From positions 6,581,201 to 6,645,200 of the forward strand of contig OX387607.1 of the NCBI GenBank assembly GCA_947568835.1: a stretch of DNA of 64,000 nucleotides, given 5' to 3'. The position numbers were made by a program, and so were the translations under genes. The stretch is from Protonemura montana. Taxonomy: Eukaryota; Arthropoda; Insecta; Plecoptera; Nemouridae. The notes under the pieces are model-generated. The model was not told where the DNA came from, did not search any database, and was given only the letters and a program-made list of their open reading frames with translations. Below are positions 46,743 to 57,335 of the stretch, piece by piece (within the stretch, counting starts at the first letter, position 1; every line of letters starts with the position of its first letter).

Positions 46743-48917
46743 ATGCAGTGCGAAGCCGTCCTTTTAGGCCGGGCGCCTTCGGACGGTGGGATCGACGCCG
46801 CCTCCCTAGCGGCGCTCATCCGAACGTTCCTATTAGCCAAGGCGTTTGCGACGCGACGCTATCTGATCCGTTGCCGTGACGGACTTGAGTTCGTGCCCAG
46901 TCGCGCCCGACGTCGACGCGTCGACGACGAAGGCTTCGAGTCAGACAATGATGACGACACGTCGTCGACAAAGTCGTTAGGATCGGACGACACGATCAGC
47001 AACTCCTCGTCGTGTTGCTTTGTCGATGACCACGTCTTTAAGACGGCCACCGGTGGGAGCGTCGTGCTGAGGACGCCGGTCAAGTCGACGTCGTCGGTCG
47101 GTACAGACAGCGCCAACAGCAGCGGCGCGTCAGATACTGACGATTTGGAGGTCTTGAACCAGGAGTCAAAGTCGTATGTGAAGACGAACGGAGAGTCGTT
47201 GAGCAAGACGATCTTTCAGAGGAGCATCTCTGAGGAGGGCGTCGAAACCTATCCGACCAACGAGGTTGTATTTTGTCACACGGACCCGCAGTTCCCGAAG
47301 GTCGCCGTGTGGGTAGTCAAAAAGCCGGGCTCGGGCCTCGAGACTTTGGTGTTTGAGTGCAAAAGCAGTGATAATTTAAAGAAGCTGTGCGCCAGCTTCA
47401 CGGAGCTCAGCCGACGCTCCAAGTTAGACCAATACACGCACACGAATCGACGGAAAGCGGCGCCGACGACGCCTACGTCTTCGAAAGCGTCGAGCGTCGT
47501 CAGCGACAGCGACACCAGTTCCAACACGTCCACGCTGAAGAGCAGCAACGCGCAGTCAAAGTCGAGCAACGTTACCAATACGACGACGACCCCACTGTCG
47601 TCCGTTTTAGTCAAATCGTTGGGACCGCAGATGCTGATCAAAACTCAGCAGCAGACGATCATTCGTACGCTGAAAAACACCACAGATGCCATAACCAAGT
47701 TCTCTAGCAAGCCAGCGGAAAGCACGCCTAGCTTCCCGCGTATCAAGCAGGCGACTCCCGGGAAGAATCAGGACGTGTTGCCCTTGCGGGCGATCGCCAA
47801 GCCTCACCGCACTGAAGAGATGCCTCCGATGTCTAGGTTTAACCTCGTGCAGCGCATCGACGGCGACGGTATGACTCACATCGAAATCGCTCGCGGTTTT
47901 AAAGATGACCGCGACGTCGGCGTCGAGGACCTGAACGGGCCGTCCAGCATCCTCAGCATCCATACGCCCGACGTAGGCAACCTGCTGGCGACTAGCGAGA
48001 AGAACGCGCCCACAAAGTCGCGCTATAGCAAGGAGATCGAGAGCGTGATACGCTCGGATGTGGACGCCGACCAGAGGAAAGACATTTCTCGCCAGAGGCA
48101 GCCGGCCATCTTGGTGCTCTCCGAAGACAACGACAACAGCCTGAGGAAAGTTTGGAGCAGTCCGGAGGACGCGAAAGAAAGTAGTCAGTCAACGCCTCCA
48201 CTGCGGCCGGAGAGGAGGCGCTATATCAAGAAGAAGAACCTGGCGCCCGAGCCGCCGAAACAGGAGGGCGCGAAGCCAGCTCAGATGCCATCGAAGATCA
48301 ACAAGGATCAGGACTCGCTGAAGATAAAGGGCACTCAATTTGAGAGCCGCAAGGGAAACAACCAGCAAAAGATCGTGAAAGGTCAGTTTATTCGCATTTC
48401 TGTTGACCAGTCGCCGATGGCCGTGGTGCCCGTCATTCAGCAAGGTGCGTGGGGATACGCTAACGGCAACCTCTTGGCGTATTCGCCGGCGCCTTGGTCC
48501 GTCAATGCAGCCAAGAACAAGTCGGCGAGAAGAAAGAGCGTCGACGATATCTTCACTTCTTCGCACAAGTACCATCAGCAGTACCAGAAGCCTAGGAGCT
48601 ATCGCAGCAAGAGTCCTCCGTCGAGACCGATGGCCTACAGGTACATCGACACTGTGCCTCAAGCGTCGAACTCGCTGTCGCGGAGGTTCTTCGGGGTGAG
48701 CCAGAAGCTGAAGGAGTTTGGGGGCGCCGTCGTTAACTCGAACACGTCTCGGAGGAGGAACAGTGTGGGAGAGTTGGCTTATGCCGCGTCGCAGCAGAAC
48801 GCGGGGACCAATCTCAAGTCGGTCATCAAGAAGGGCAACAAAGGGCGGATGGGCGAATATCAAGAGCCCAAGAAAGTGACGTTCAGTGCTTACGCTACGG
48901 TCCAAGTTGTTGACTGA
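46743..48917 (+). CDS. PTB/PID-domain adaptor-like protein (FAM43-like?), 724 aa
   Basis: One uninterrupted exon, clearly GC-richer than its surroundings and with strongly codon-like sequence. Residues 1-51 look like the first strand and helix of a PTB fold (CEAVLLGRA, then SLAALIRTFL, then YLIRCRDGLEFV). After an acidic Ser/Asp-rich insert (about 55-160), the second half follows at about 165-222: NEVVFCHTDPQFPKVAVWVV, LETLVFECKS and the C-terminal helix NLKKLCASFTEL. The Y/F-C-x-x-D-x-x-x-P-x-V-x-x-W-V pattern resembles the FAM43 family. The rest (225-724) is mostly Ser/Pro/Lys-rich and probably disordered, with RRKSV at 596-600, RRNSV at 671-675 and KKVTF at 710-714, the last a canonical PP1-docking RVxF motif next to the C terminus. 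PTB proteins bind cytoplasmic tails or phosphoinositides as adaptors; that role here is inferred. M1 lies right at the first strand, so extra upstream residues from another exon are possible. Confidence 0.9.
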   Translation: MQCEAVLLGRAPSDGGIDAASLAALIRTFLLAKAFATRRYLIRCRDGLEFVPSRARRRRVDDEGFESDNDDDTSSTKSLGSDDTISNSSSCCFVDDHVFKTATGGSVVLRTPVKSTSSVGTDSANSSGASDTDDLEVLNQESKSYVKTNGESLSKTIFQRSISEEGVETYPTNEVVFCHTDPQFPKVAVWVVKKPGSGLETLVFECKSSDNLKKLCASFTELSRRSKLDQYTHTNRRKAAPTTPTSSKASSVVSDSDTSSNTSTLKSSNAQSKSSNVTNTTTTPLSSVLVKSLGPQMLIKTQQQTIIRTLKNTTDAITKFSSKPAESTPSFPRIKQATPGKNQDVLPLRAIAKPHRTEEMPPMSRFNLVQRIDGDGMTHIEIARGFKDDRDVGVEDLNGPSSILSIHTPDVGNLLATSEKNAPTKSRYSKEIESVIRSDVDADQRKDISRQRQPAILVLSEDNDNSLRKVWSSPEDAKESSQSTPPLRPERRRYIKKKNLAPEPPKQEGAKPAQMPSKINKDQDSLKIKGTQFESRKGNNQQKIVKGQFIRISVDQSPMAVVPVIQQGAWGYANGNLLAYSPAPWSVNAAKNKSARRKSVDDIFTSSHKYHQQYQKPRSYRSKSPPSRPMAYRYIDTVPQASNSLSRRFFGVSQKLKEFGGAVVNSNTSRRRNSVGELAYAASQQNAGTNLKSVIKKGNKGRMGEYQEPKKVTFSAYATVQVVD

Positions 48918-49200
48918 GATTAGTTTACATGAAATTTTGGACGCGTCAAGGGCGGTCAGTTATTAAATGGCGTTTATAATCCTTTTTTGTGTCTATTTTA
49001 AAGGAACATTAACTCGAAAAAAAAAATAGGTAGGCGAATCAGCTGCGTGGTTTAACTCTTTTTAATTATTATGATAGAAATAATAATTATCAGACTAGAT
49101 GTGTATAAAACAAAAGGACTTCTATATGTATATCGCATGTATAAATATATATCTGTAACCTCGTTGTATACGTAAAAAAATTAAATGTTGTGTGCGCTAA
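48918..49200 (+). other. 3' UTR of the PTB gene
   Basis: AT-rich sequence after the TGA at 48915-48917. Composition drops sharply to AT-rich at the stop codon, as at an exon's coding end. The likely end is near the ATTAAA at 49180; alternative AATAAA signals at 49597 and 49614 would give a longer UTR. Confidence 0.5.
49180..49185 (+). terminator. Candidate poly(A) signal ATTAAA
   Basis: ATTAAA, the commonest variant hexamer, is followed directly by GT-rich TGTTGTGTGCG. It lies 263 bases after the stop codon. Confidence 0.45.
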
Positions 49201-52200
49201 ATATTCAATCGTTTTATTGCAGTTACTCAGTACCTACATAATTCATTGCGTCCTTGCTTTAAATGTATGCCATCGCCAATCCATTCCTATTTGTTTTTCA
49301 CCTATAGCAACAGTCAAAGCGTCCACAGGTTCGAGCTTTATTCGTGTAGATACAATCTCTGTCATAAGGTGCATTTGTAAGCAGCTAGAGTTTGTTTGTT
49401 CGAATACCTTCAAGGCTCGACCGATGTCATAAAACCTAACAATTCGAATGTCACCCCATACAGTAGCAAACTTGGGTAGAGTTCTTTTCTTAAGTTGCTC
49501 ATTTGGCATTGACACATCATTCAAATGAAATTCCTATACTTACTGTTCAAACAAATAATTTAGGCAATAGTAGGTATATAATATTGACATAAGAAGAATA
49601 AAATGTATATTTTAATAAATTACAGCAAATTTTATTTCGTTTCGCCCACAATATAAAAGTAACATTTCCCTTTTCAACAAATGCACACATTTTAGACACA
49701 GCAAATATCAAATGAAGAGCGTTGATGTGTAAATCGTTAGAGATTCAAAAATATACCGACTGGCCACGTGACTGCTACTTCTGTAAGTCGCCACTAGATG
49801 GCACACATAAAAAATAGTCTAGTTGTCCCCGAACCTGCCTCAAAAAAGGTCAAGTGTTTGTGCTTTCGATACACCGTACATCAAAGTTCTTTTGTGTTTG
49901 CTATTTAATTGTTCAGCTTTGACCTTTTCACTACATCACTCAAGACAAGGGGTTACATTTTCAACTGTTCTTTCGCCGAGATCATCAAACTCAGGTGTGA
50001 CATTAGAGGTCAAGCCGCTTCGTGTTTGCCTGGATCTTCAGCTCTGCAAGCGGTTCACCTCACAAAATGGCAAGGTTAGTGATTAGCATGATTTCAATGA
50101 TTCACGTTTTTAAACCGTTGTACTTGGGGATACATATTAAACATTGACAATACCTGTCAGCGTACCCTTGTTAATACTTACCAAGCAGCTAGCTACCAAT
50201 CAGTTAGTTAATTTAGCACGAACTTACTAAGCCTATCTATTGGTGATGCAATTCGGCTTCGAGCTTTGCGATAAGATCAATGGGATCCGATGTCTTGGAA
50301 AGGCACTCTCAATGCTTTGTGAAAGGTGTACCAGCAAAACCAATAAAGATAGATCTATAGAAGTACTTGTTAGGTGTATTCCCAGATGGTCAAAGTATGC
50401 GGACAAACAATATTACCAACTTTCATCTCCCGAGTACGTTTCATAATGAATTTTACGATGAAAACACCGCCTCGTGACGACTCGTGTCAAAGTACTTAGT
50501 TGTATTACGTTATTTCGGTACCGAACAAGTCATTTTTCTATGCACTTAAAAGTTATGTTGAATTAGACGAGGCATATTTAGGTTAAGAAATTTTGCTCTC
50601 AGTTGTGGATAAAAATGTCGTAGGCCTTATTTAGCCTTAGTCTATCCTTTGGCTATATAACTTATATTGTTCCATATACGGACGAGAGATCATGGACGAA
50701 GGTACTATTCGAACTTGTGGCATAACTTAATTAGGACTTGAACAAATTCAAACTTGGGGCGCACGAAAACACATATATGAGATATGAAATTATACGCGTG
50801 TTATTATCACGGTTACACCGGCGAGATTTATTCTGATCAATTCAATTGACCTTAATTCTGTCCCAAATCACATGTCCAAAAAAAGGTAACGTCGAGGTCT
50901 GCGATGTCCGAACGCAATTAGACCATGCACCAACCTACAATGCGGAGCCATCAGAGAGCACTCGCAAACTCTTTGTGAAGATTTGGCTGCCATCGAGGGA
51001 CGAGATTGTCAATCAATAAACGACAAAGTACCATTGTATTCAGATTTTGTAAGTAAATTTCAGCGTTACGACTCGCTGCTCGCAAGGTTCTACATGAAGG
51101 AGTAATTCCAAACTTGCGGCTGAAACCGCAACGGATTGACGGGCTTCGCCATGTCACGTGTCCTATACTCAAATTATGACCTCATAATATATACGAATAT
51201 GATGTCAAATGACTTTGATTACATCAAACATGGTAGCCAAGGTATATCTTTGATAGGGCACCACGTAATTGTAAAAAGGTGAACGATTTTTTTTTTCTTT
51301 ATTGTCGACCGTGGCATACAATTTAAAAGTTACAGATGACAAAACATTCGTGGAAAAATCGTCCCACCTAAAACGTCTGCTGCAAGTAATTTGATCGGGT
51401 ATCGAATTGAAATCGATCGCTAGACAGTAGCAGGTAAAAAAAAATGGGTTTCGATTGGAAAGGGACAGGATGTATGTGTTTAATTACCTCCATAATAAAT
51501 AATACAGAAGCTGACAGCAACCGAAATTATATATACGGACTAATAACCGTATGCCTGGTTATTAAATATCGTTATCGGATCTATTTTGTCATACGATAGC
51601 AGTGTTTCAATGGTGCAATTTAATTATTATGAGGTATCTGTAGGATTTTTATCAATTAAGTCCGTTTTAGCCGCACATGTAGGATGATGATGATAAAGTA
51701 CCACAACAGAAATTGCGATTTTTAAGTGCTGTTATAGCATGCGTTATCGAGGTGAGCTATTTTTAAACAACGGGGGTCGTCTTATGTACGGGGAGGCAAG
51801 AATGTTGAGAATAACATTTATTCGCGTGGTTTAAACCTAAATTACAGGGAGGAATATATTAGAAATCGCGTACCTATATGCATCATTTTAATGGCGCACG
51901 AAGAGGCATAAAATAGAATTTGCATTTAAAATCGAGAAAAAAGAGTGCGTTGTTGCGTTATAAAGATAACAACTCGTGCGGCAACGGCTAGGGGCAATTG
52001 AGCGAGCGGCTACGTGCGTTAATTCAACAATGTGGAATCAAGCCGGTTTAATTGTCTACGGCTAAAAGTCATTCAATTCGTTGGATTCCAGAGATTGAAC
52101 AAAGATATTATTGTGATCGAAAACCAAGACGAGCACGCATTTGAAGTTTTGTTTCAAAAGAGTCGCCCATTGTTCTCGAAAATTTGTTGATTTTTTTTTC

Positions 52201-52522
52201 AATTTCTTTGCATACATTAATTATATTAATTCATAAATCTATATTTTAAATTTCTCCGTCGAAAAAACTGGGCGACACCGTTTTGCCAGTGTATACTTAT
52301 CAGATACTAAAAACTTGCCCGATAATCGTCTTAAATTAGTAGCATTAAGACTTTAAAACTCAAAAGAAACGCACGCACTCAATGGATTAGAAAACACTCT
52401 TTTACCTCAGATGATATCAAACAATTTTACATTACCTTTCATCGTCGACTACAAACGGCAGCCTTCGATAATTACCATAGCACGTATACATCAACTATTT
52501 CTATTTTCTCTCCGCTGCAATG
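49201..52522. other. Spacer without supported genes
   Basis: AT-rich. AATAAA hexamers at 49597 and 49614 may be distal poly(A) signals of the upstream gene. No other feature recognised. Confidence 0.4.
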
Positions 52523-52696
52523 TTATTGCTTGCCATGAGCTTGATCGGTGCCTTCGACCCCGGCACCTTTCACCCAACGATGATCGCTCGATGATGGTGA
52601 GAGCCTCTGGTCAGAAGAAGATGATGACCGGCATCTCCCTCGTCTTAGAGGGCCATACTCAGGTGGAGGCTGGAGAGATCGAAGGTCGCGCAAGAT
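52523..52696 (-). CDS. Possible terminal coding exon, unknown protein
   Basis: On the minus strand ACAAACAG at about 52704-52697 is an acceptor-like site after a CA-rich tract. It opens 57 codons with a Pro/Ser/Arg-rich peptide (ILRDLRSLQPPPEYGPLRRG, then CRSSSSSDQ) to a stop at 52523. The stretch is GC-richer than its flanks and reads like the tail of a signalling protein. No partner exon or poly(A) signal is seen, so it may be chance. Confidence 0.25.
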   Translation of the reverse strand: MLRDLRSLQPPPEYGPLRRGRCRSSSSSDQRLSPSSSDHRWVKGAGVEGTDQAHGKQ

Positions 52697-53193
52697 CTGT
52701 TTGTAAATCTCAGTGTGTGTGTGTGGTTTGTAATTATTAGATGAAGAAGCACGGTTTATGAAGTTCTTTGTCATAATTTCATCATAAAACAGCCGCATTT
52801 TGTGAAATTATTTCAAAGACAGCGAAACTGATTTTGAGTTTTATTGTGTTATTGTTTCGTAGGCGGGCAGTGGCGGATATGTTTTGAGTTTTGGCTCGTA
52901 AGACGGATTTTTTGGTCTGAAGGAACATCGAATGGTTCCCAAGATGCGCTATAGACAGGCTCTGATATGAGGGTTTCTTTCTTAATGCGGATTTTTAAAT
53001 TTAGTTCTGTCTATTTTTTGTCTTTCCAATTCACATACTTAGTGGAATTAGCGTCATTTAAGGAGAAATTAATATTTATCTGCTGTAGAATTAAGTTTGT
53101 ACCGAAGTTAAGCAACATTTTAACAAATCTAATACTGGATGGGTGGACACCATACAATTTTTCTCTCTTACATTCAAGAAATGTATGGATTGA
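52697..53193. other. Spacer without supported genes
   Basis: AT-rich, with a GT run near 52714-52724. Nothing recognised. Confidence 0.4.
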
Positions 53194-53615
53194 TTTGTGG
53201 TGCTGAACGACGCACCGTTTTGACAGCGAACTCTGTGGCTCAATGGTTTATTGGCGTCTGTGAATGAGTGAATGATGATGAGGATGTTGATGAACCTAAC
53301 CTAGCCTAGAAGGGAGGAGGGGAAACCCGGTGCCGGAACGTAGCCTACTCCATCGAAAAGCACCAAGGGGACTACTGGCTTAACTCCCCATCCGAAGGAC
53401 GGTACAACGCGAACAGCAGGATTCCTCTACAAATTCATGCTGTCCAGAGGTTGACAAGCAAGGCGAGTGAAGATGCTGTACTAAGTTTTATCTCTCCAAC
53501 CTCTCTCCCGAACAGAACTGGTCATGTGTATGATGGTCACCCATCCAATACCTAACTCAGTGCAGTAATGCTTAACTTCGGTGATCTCATAAGAACTTGT
53601 GTTTCCAACAAGCCA
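53194..53615 (-). mobile_element. 5S-derived SINE (family A), full-length reference copy
   Basis: On the minus strand the head reads GTTGGAAACACAAGTTCT, GATCACCGAAGTTAAGC, then GTTAGGTATTGGATGGGTGACC. These match insect 5S rRNA in order, covering about 5S positions 20-90 including the box A, intermediate and box C promoter parts. Then come CCAGTTCTGTTCGGGAG, the conserved central domain (GGACGG..., GTTAAG) and the 3' end CGTCGTTCAGCACCACA. It supports Pol III transcription from a type 1 promoter. Confidence 0.92.
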
Positions 53616-53619
53616 AACC

Positions 53620-53698
53620 GTTGGGTGGTACAACTCGAACAACTGGATTCCACCACAAATCCATGCCTTTGAAAGGTTGATAAACAAGGAGAATGAAA
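53620..53698 (-). mobile_element. Internal fragment of the 5S-derived SINE
   Basis: GGTACAACTCGAACAACTGG, CACAAATCCATGCC and GGTTGATAAACAAGG repeat the middle of the element immediately next to the full copy, in the same orientation. It is either a second, truncated insertion or a local duplication. Confidence 0.75.
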
Positions 53699-56375
53699 TG
53701 TATTTTATATTTTTATTAAAATAACTGCAAACCTAGAATTTTGTTACCAACGAACCAAACTTGACCAAACACTCCTTGAAATGTGCATACACGGTTTACG
53801 CCACTGAAGAAGTAATCAGAGATTTCATATGATTGGTTCTGGTGATTAGTCAACGTACGACGCCCGCGGTTCCAACGAAGACATGTTACGAAACAATGGC
53901 GTGGAGACGCGTTTTATACTCATCGGCGTGGACCTGCCGATAGTAGCACGTGATTGCTTGATTGAGTAACCTCTCTGTCAAATGGGTAACCGCTCGGGCT
54001 ACCCGCTCTAATGAAATAACCCTGAGAGGTACACGACGATTTGATGAGGTGTGACTGATCTCTGAATGTAAGATTGCACCAGGTTTGTCAATTGCATTTT
54101 GTGGTCGTAGAGATGCGTGGTTCAATCAGGAGATGGTGCAAAGTGGCTGAGGCGGGCGCCATGTTGGTGTTGTAAGTGTTACTTACAATATTATTGAGAT
54201 TTTGTGGCGGTATTGCTTTTCTTAACTGAAAATTTAAGTAAAGGCTGTTGGAGTGGGCGATAACTCAGGTCTATATCTAGTTTTACTGGATATAACTGAT
54301 CGGCTACACCACTTGTTCGATCGCAAAGAAACAAAAACTAGGTGACTCATCATAATATAAGCAACTGATTTACGCTTTTCAAAATCAAACATGTTATTTT
54401 GTCTTATAGTTACACGTGTTGTACAAGAACCTGTTCAAGGCGTATTTCCGGTGTTTTTCAGGAAAAAAAATCGTTTTCTTAACAGCTGCGGGGCCTAAAT
54501 TTGTTCAATCTGTTAACACTACCAAACTAGATATTAAAATTAAATTAAATACACGTGCCGACCATTTTGAAAAGCCCCTCTTATTTGTTGTATCTAGTAT
54601 TTAACCTTTTTTTCTTTTAAAGCGGATTTTTTGGAATTTTTTTACATAAAGAGATGTTTTTATTTGATGAACCAGTTCATACCAACCATAAATAAAGAAT
54701 AGAAAACATGATTCTATTCCCTGGATCTTCTATACAAAGAAGATGAATGCACTACAACCCCCTTAGCAAAATTTGGGGCTTCATTTTGTCACTATACAGA
54801 TAGTGGTGCGATTGATATTTCCCTCATTTTTAAGATCTGGCCAAAATGTTAATATTTACAGCCCCTAAACATAAGATGGTCGGATTGAGAAACTCTGGTT
54901 CATCTTCAAGATAAAAAAAGCAACTGATTATTACGTAATTTGTTTTTCTGCGATTTCCCGAACATGTTCCTGCATGAAAAGCAAGAATTTTTGGAAAGAA
55001 GCCATAATACATCATTTAAAGTATTTTAATTGTGTTTAATTCAAGCGTGTGAGTAATTAAATTGTCTAGCAGTATGAATTGTAAAAAAATACAAATACAA
55101 ATACAACGAAACTATTTTTTTGGCGACCTATAATCAGTGCTGTGAAGTACCTTCTTGTATTTGTATTTTTATTTGTATTTTCTTCCACGATTGATTACAT
55201 ATTTGGTAACGTTTGGAAAGTCAGATACATAAAAGATACATAGTCATAAAAGATGAAGATACAGATACATAGAGATAGAGTAGGTATATTATTTACCTAC
55301 AACGGTATAGTGTCTTGTATCTTATCGTGATACTTTATCTCTGCATCTTGTATCTTAATTTAAGTCTTTAGATACACGACACACATCATGCTTCTCCTAG
55401 TGGAAAAAGATCAAGACAAAGACTTAAAATTTAACTTTTTTAATATTGCTATGCACCCTTGTTCCTTGTGTTAGTTGCATTGCATCTTGATCAACTCGCT
55501 TGTGTCTCCAATCAATACCGTGAGATGCAATGATACAAGCGGAAAAATTATTGAACGTTCCATTTATTTTAACCGAAATTCCATCTTGTAACTACATTTT
55601 TGAATCTGGATGTATTTCAGCGTATTTTCTATCTCTGTTTAAATTTAAAAAAAAACAGCATTTTATCTCTTCTGTTTTATTATTAGAAACTCTAGTACCC
55701 TTTCAAAAATTGATGTCCCCGCGCATTGCAATTTGAATCAGATTTCACAGCATCTTATCTCGTATAGATACAAAATAAAACGGTATATACCTAGTCGCAA
55801 CACTGCCCGTAATGCAGTTTCTTGTCTCTAGAGATGATGCCTCTCTATTTTGTGACAGGTCGCTATTCCATGACTACCGACGATTGTTGATGTTGTCATG
55901 AGGGCATGGGAACCACTTCACCGAGCGAGAAGCCTCTACTGTTTTGTAAGAGAAATATTTGAACCCGTGTTGGGTAATCTTTAATGAAATTTGCCAAGTG
56001 TTATGCGACCGCAGTCGATTCCTTTGTCCGTTCTCAGGTGTATTCAGATTGATAAAAATGAACTTGAGTTGGAATTCGTCACGATGAATTACACTAAATA
56101 GGTGTACGTGTGGGCTGGCATGGTGTAGGAAGGTGAAAGATGGACTCGTCAAATTTAAATGCTACAATCAGGATATTGATGGGTTTAAAACACGAAGGGC
56201 AATATTACGTGAAATTGTATGTGATTTCGGTATTTTTGTTGTTTCGCAAAAGGTTGTGAGCTCAGAACCAGAAAAAAAAAGCATTTCAGACTTTATGAAG
56301 ACGTAACTCAATTTTTAAACTCTCTTATTTCTTGGCAAAACGCACAAAGCTTCGAATAGGCTTCGAAGTTCAGAA
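53699..56375. other. AT-rich spacer with a GATAC-rich foldback-like stretch
   Basis: Between about 55080 and 55390, ACAAATACAAATACAA is answered by TTGTATTTGTATTTTTATTTG, and GATACA-rich sequence by TGTATCTT-rich sequence, suggesting an inverted, low-complexity element. No gene is supported in this interval. Confidence 0.35.
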
Positions 56376-56764
56376 CCGATTTTGGCGCAGAACACTGCGC
56401 TGAGTCAGGTATTGGATGGGTGACCGTCATAAACATGACCAGTTCTGTTTGGGAGAGAGGTTGGAGGGGTGAAAGTTAGTACAGCAACTTCATTCGCCTT
56501 GCTTATCAACCTCTCGACGGCATGGATTTGTGGAGGAATCCTGCTGTTCGCGTTGTACCGTCCTCCGGAAGGGACGTTAAGCCGGTGGTCCCCTTGGTGC
56601 TCTTCGACAGGAGTAGGCTAAGTGCCTGCACCGGGTTTCACCTCCTCTCTTCGAAGCTAAGTTAGGTTCACCATCATCCTCATCGTCAACCTCTCATTCA
56701 CCGACGCCATTAGACCAGTGCCGCATGGCCAGATGTCAAAACAGCGCGTCGTTAAACACCACAG
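56376..56764 (+). mobile_element. 5S-derived SINE (family A), plus-strand copy
   Basis: Head partly kept: GAACCGATTTTGGCGCAG, TGAGTCAGGTATTGG, ATGGGTGACCGTCATAA (5S box C region). The whole body follows (CTTGCTTATCAACCTCTCGA, GTTGTACCGTCC, GGGACGTTAAGCCGG, CCGACGCCATTAGACCAGTG) and the 3' end GCGTCGTTAAACACCACA with an AT-rich tail. The 5S box A region is missing. Confidence 0.9.
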
Positions 56765-56954
56765 ATAAAATAAATCCTGTGAGGTCTAACAAATTAACAT
56801 TTTTAATCTCTTCACAGCAATAAACTCACCATTCTATTTATACCCCTAATTACAATACCTGATATCAGCCCCATGTTTATCCTATGCCGAGAACGCCATT
56901 ATTTTATCACCAAAGGCATCCACCGAGCGTCCAGCATGCGACATTTGCATGAAA

Positions 56955-57035
56955 TTGCCGAGTGCACTACCGCGTGCACCGGCACGGTATAACGAGACCA
57001 CGAGACGCGGGTTCGATCCTTTATCACGTGACTTG
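56955..57035 (+). mobile_element. Degenerate tRNA-like fragment
   Basis: GCGGGTTCGATCC near 57006 is an exact B-box core; an A box is not clear in the 60 bases upstream and no cloverleaf forms. Confidence 0.3.
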
Positions 57036-57185
57036 TTTATTTCTTATCATATGCGCGTTCCTTAGCGACGCGCCAAGAGGGCAGTGGACAGTCAGAGAGT
57101 GGTTATATCAGATATGTTTGCAGGGTTTTTATGGTGAGAGAAACTGAAACCAGCAAGCGAAAGATGGAAGGGGAGCTAGACTCGA

Positions 57186-57335
57186 AAAATGTGCAACAGA
57201 ATCGGGATACGAACCCGGGACGTTCTTTTGCCGGTCGGGTGCTTTACTAACTGAGCTATCCGGGCACACATATTACAGTTTTTGCAGGGTGGGATAAGGG
57301 ATCTCTTCAAGGGGTAACAAGGCCGAGGCGACTCA
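57186..57335 (-). mobile_element. Family F repeat with tRNA-like 3' end, minus strand
   Basis: Read on the minus strand: TTACCCCTTGAAGAGATCCC, CCCACCCTGCAAAAAC, GTGTGCCCGGATAGCTCAGT, TAGTAAAGCACCCGACCGGC, the B box GGGTTCGTATCCC and the end GTTGCACATTTTT. This copy has the best tRNA-like A and B boxes of the family. Confidence 0.75.

Noticed and set aside
48189..48905. 238-codon minus-strand frame opposite the PTB gene
   Set aside because: Arginine-rich antisense shadow of a GC-rich coding exon; the plus frame is far better supported.
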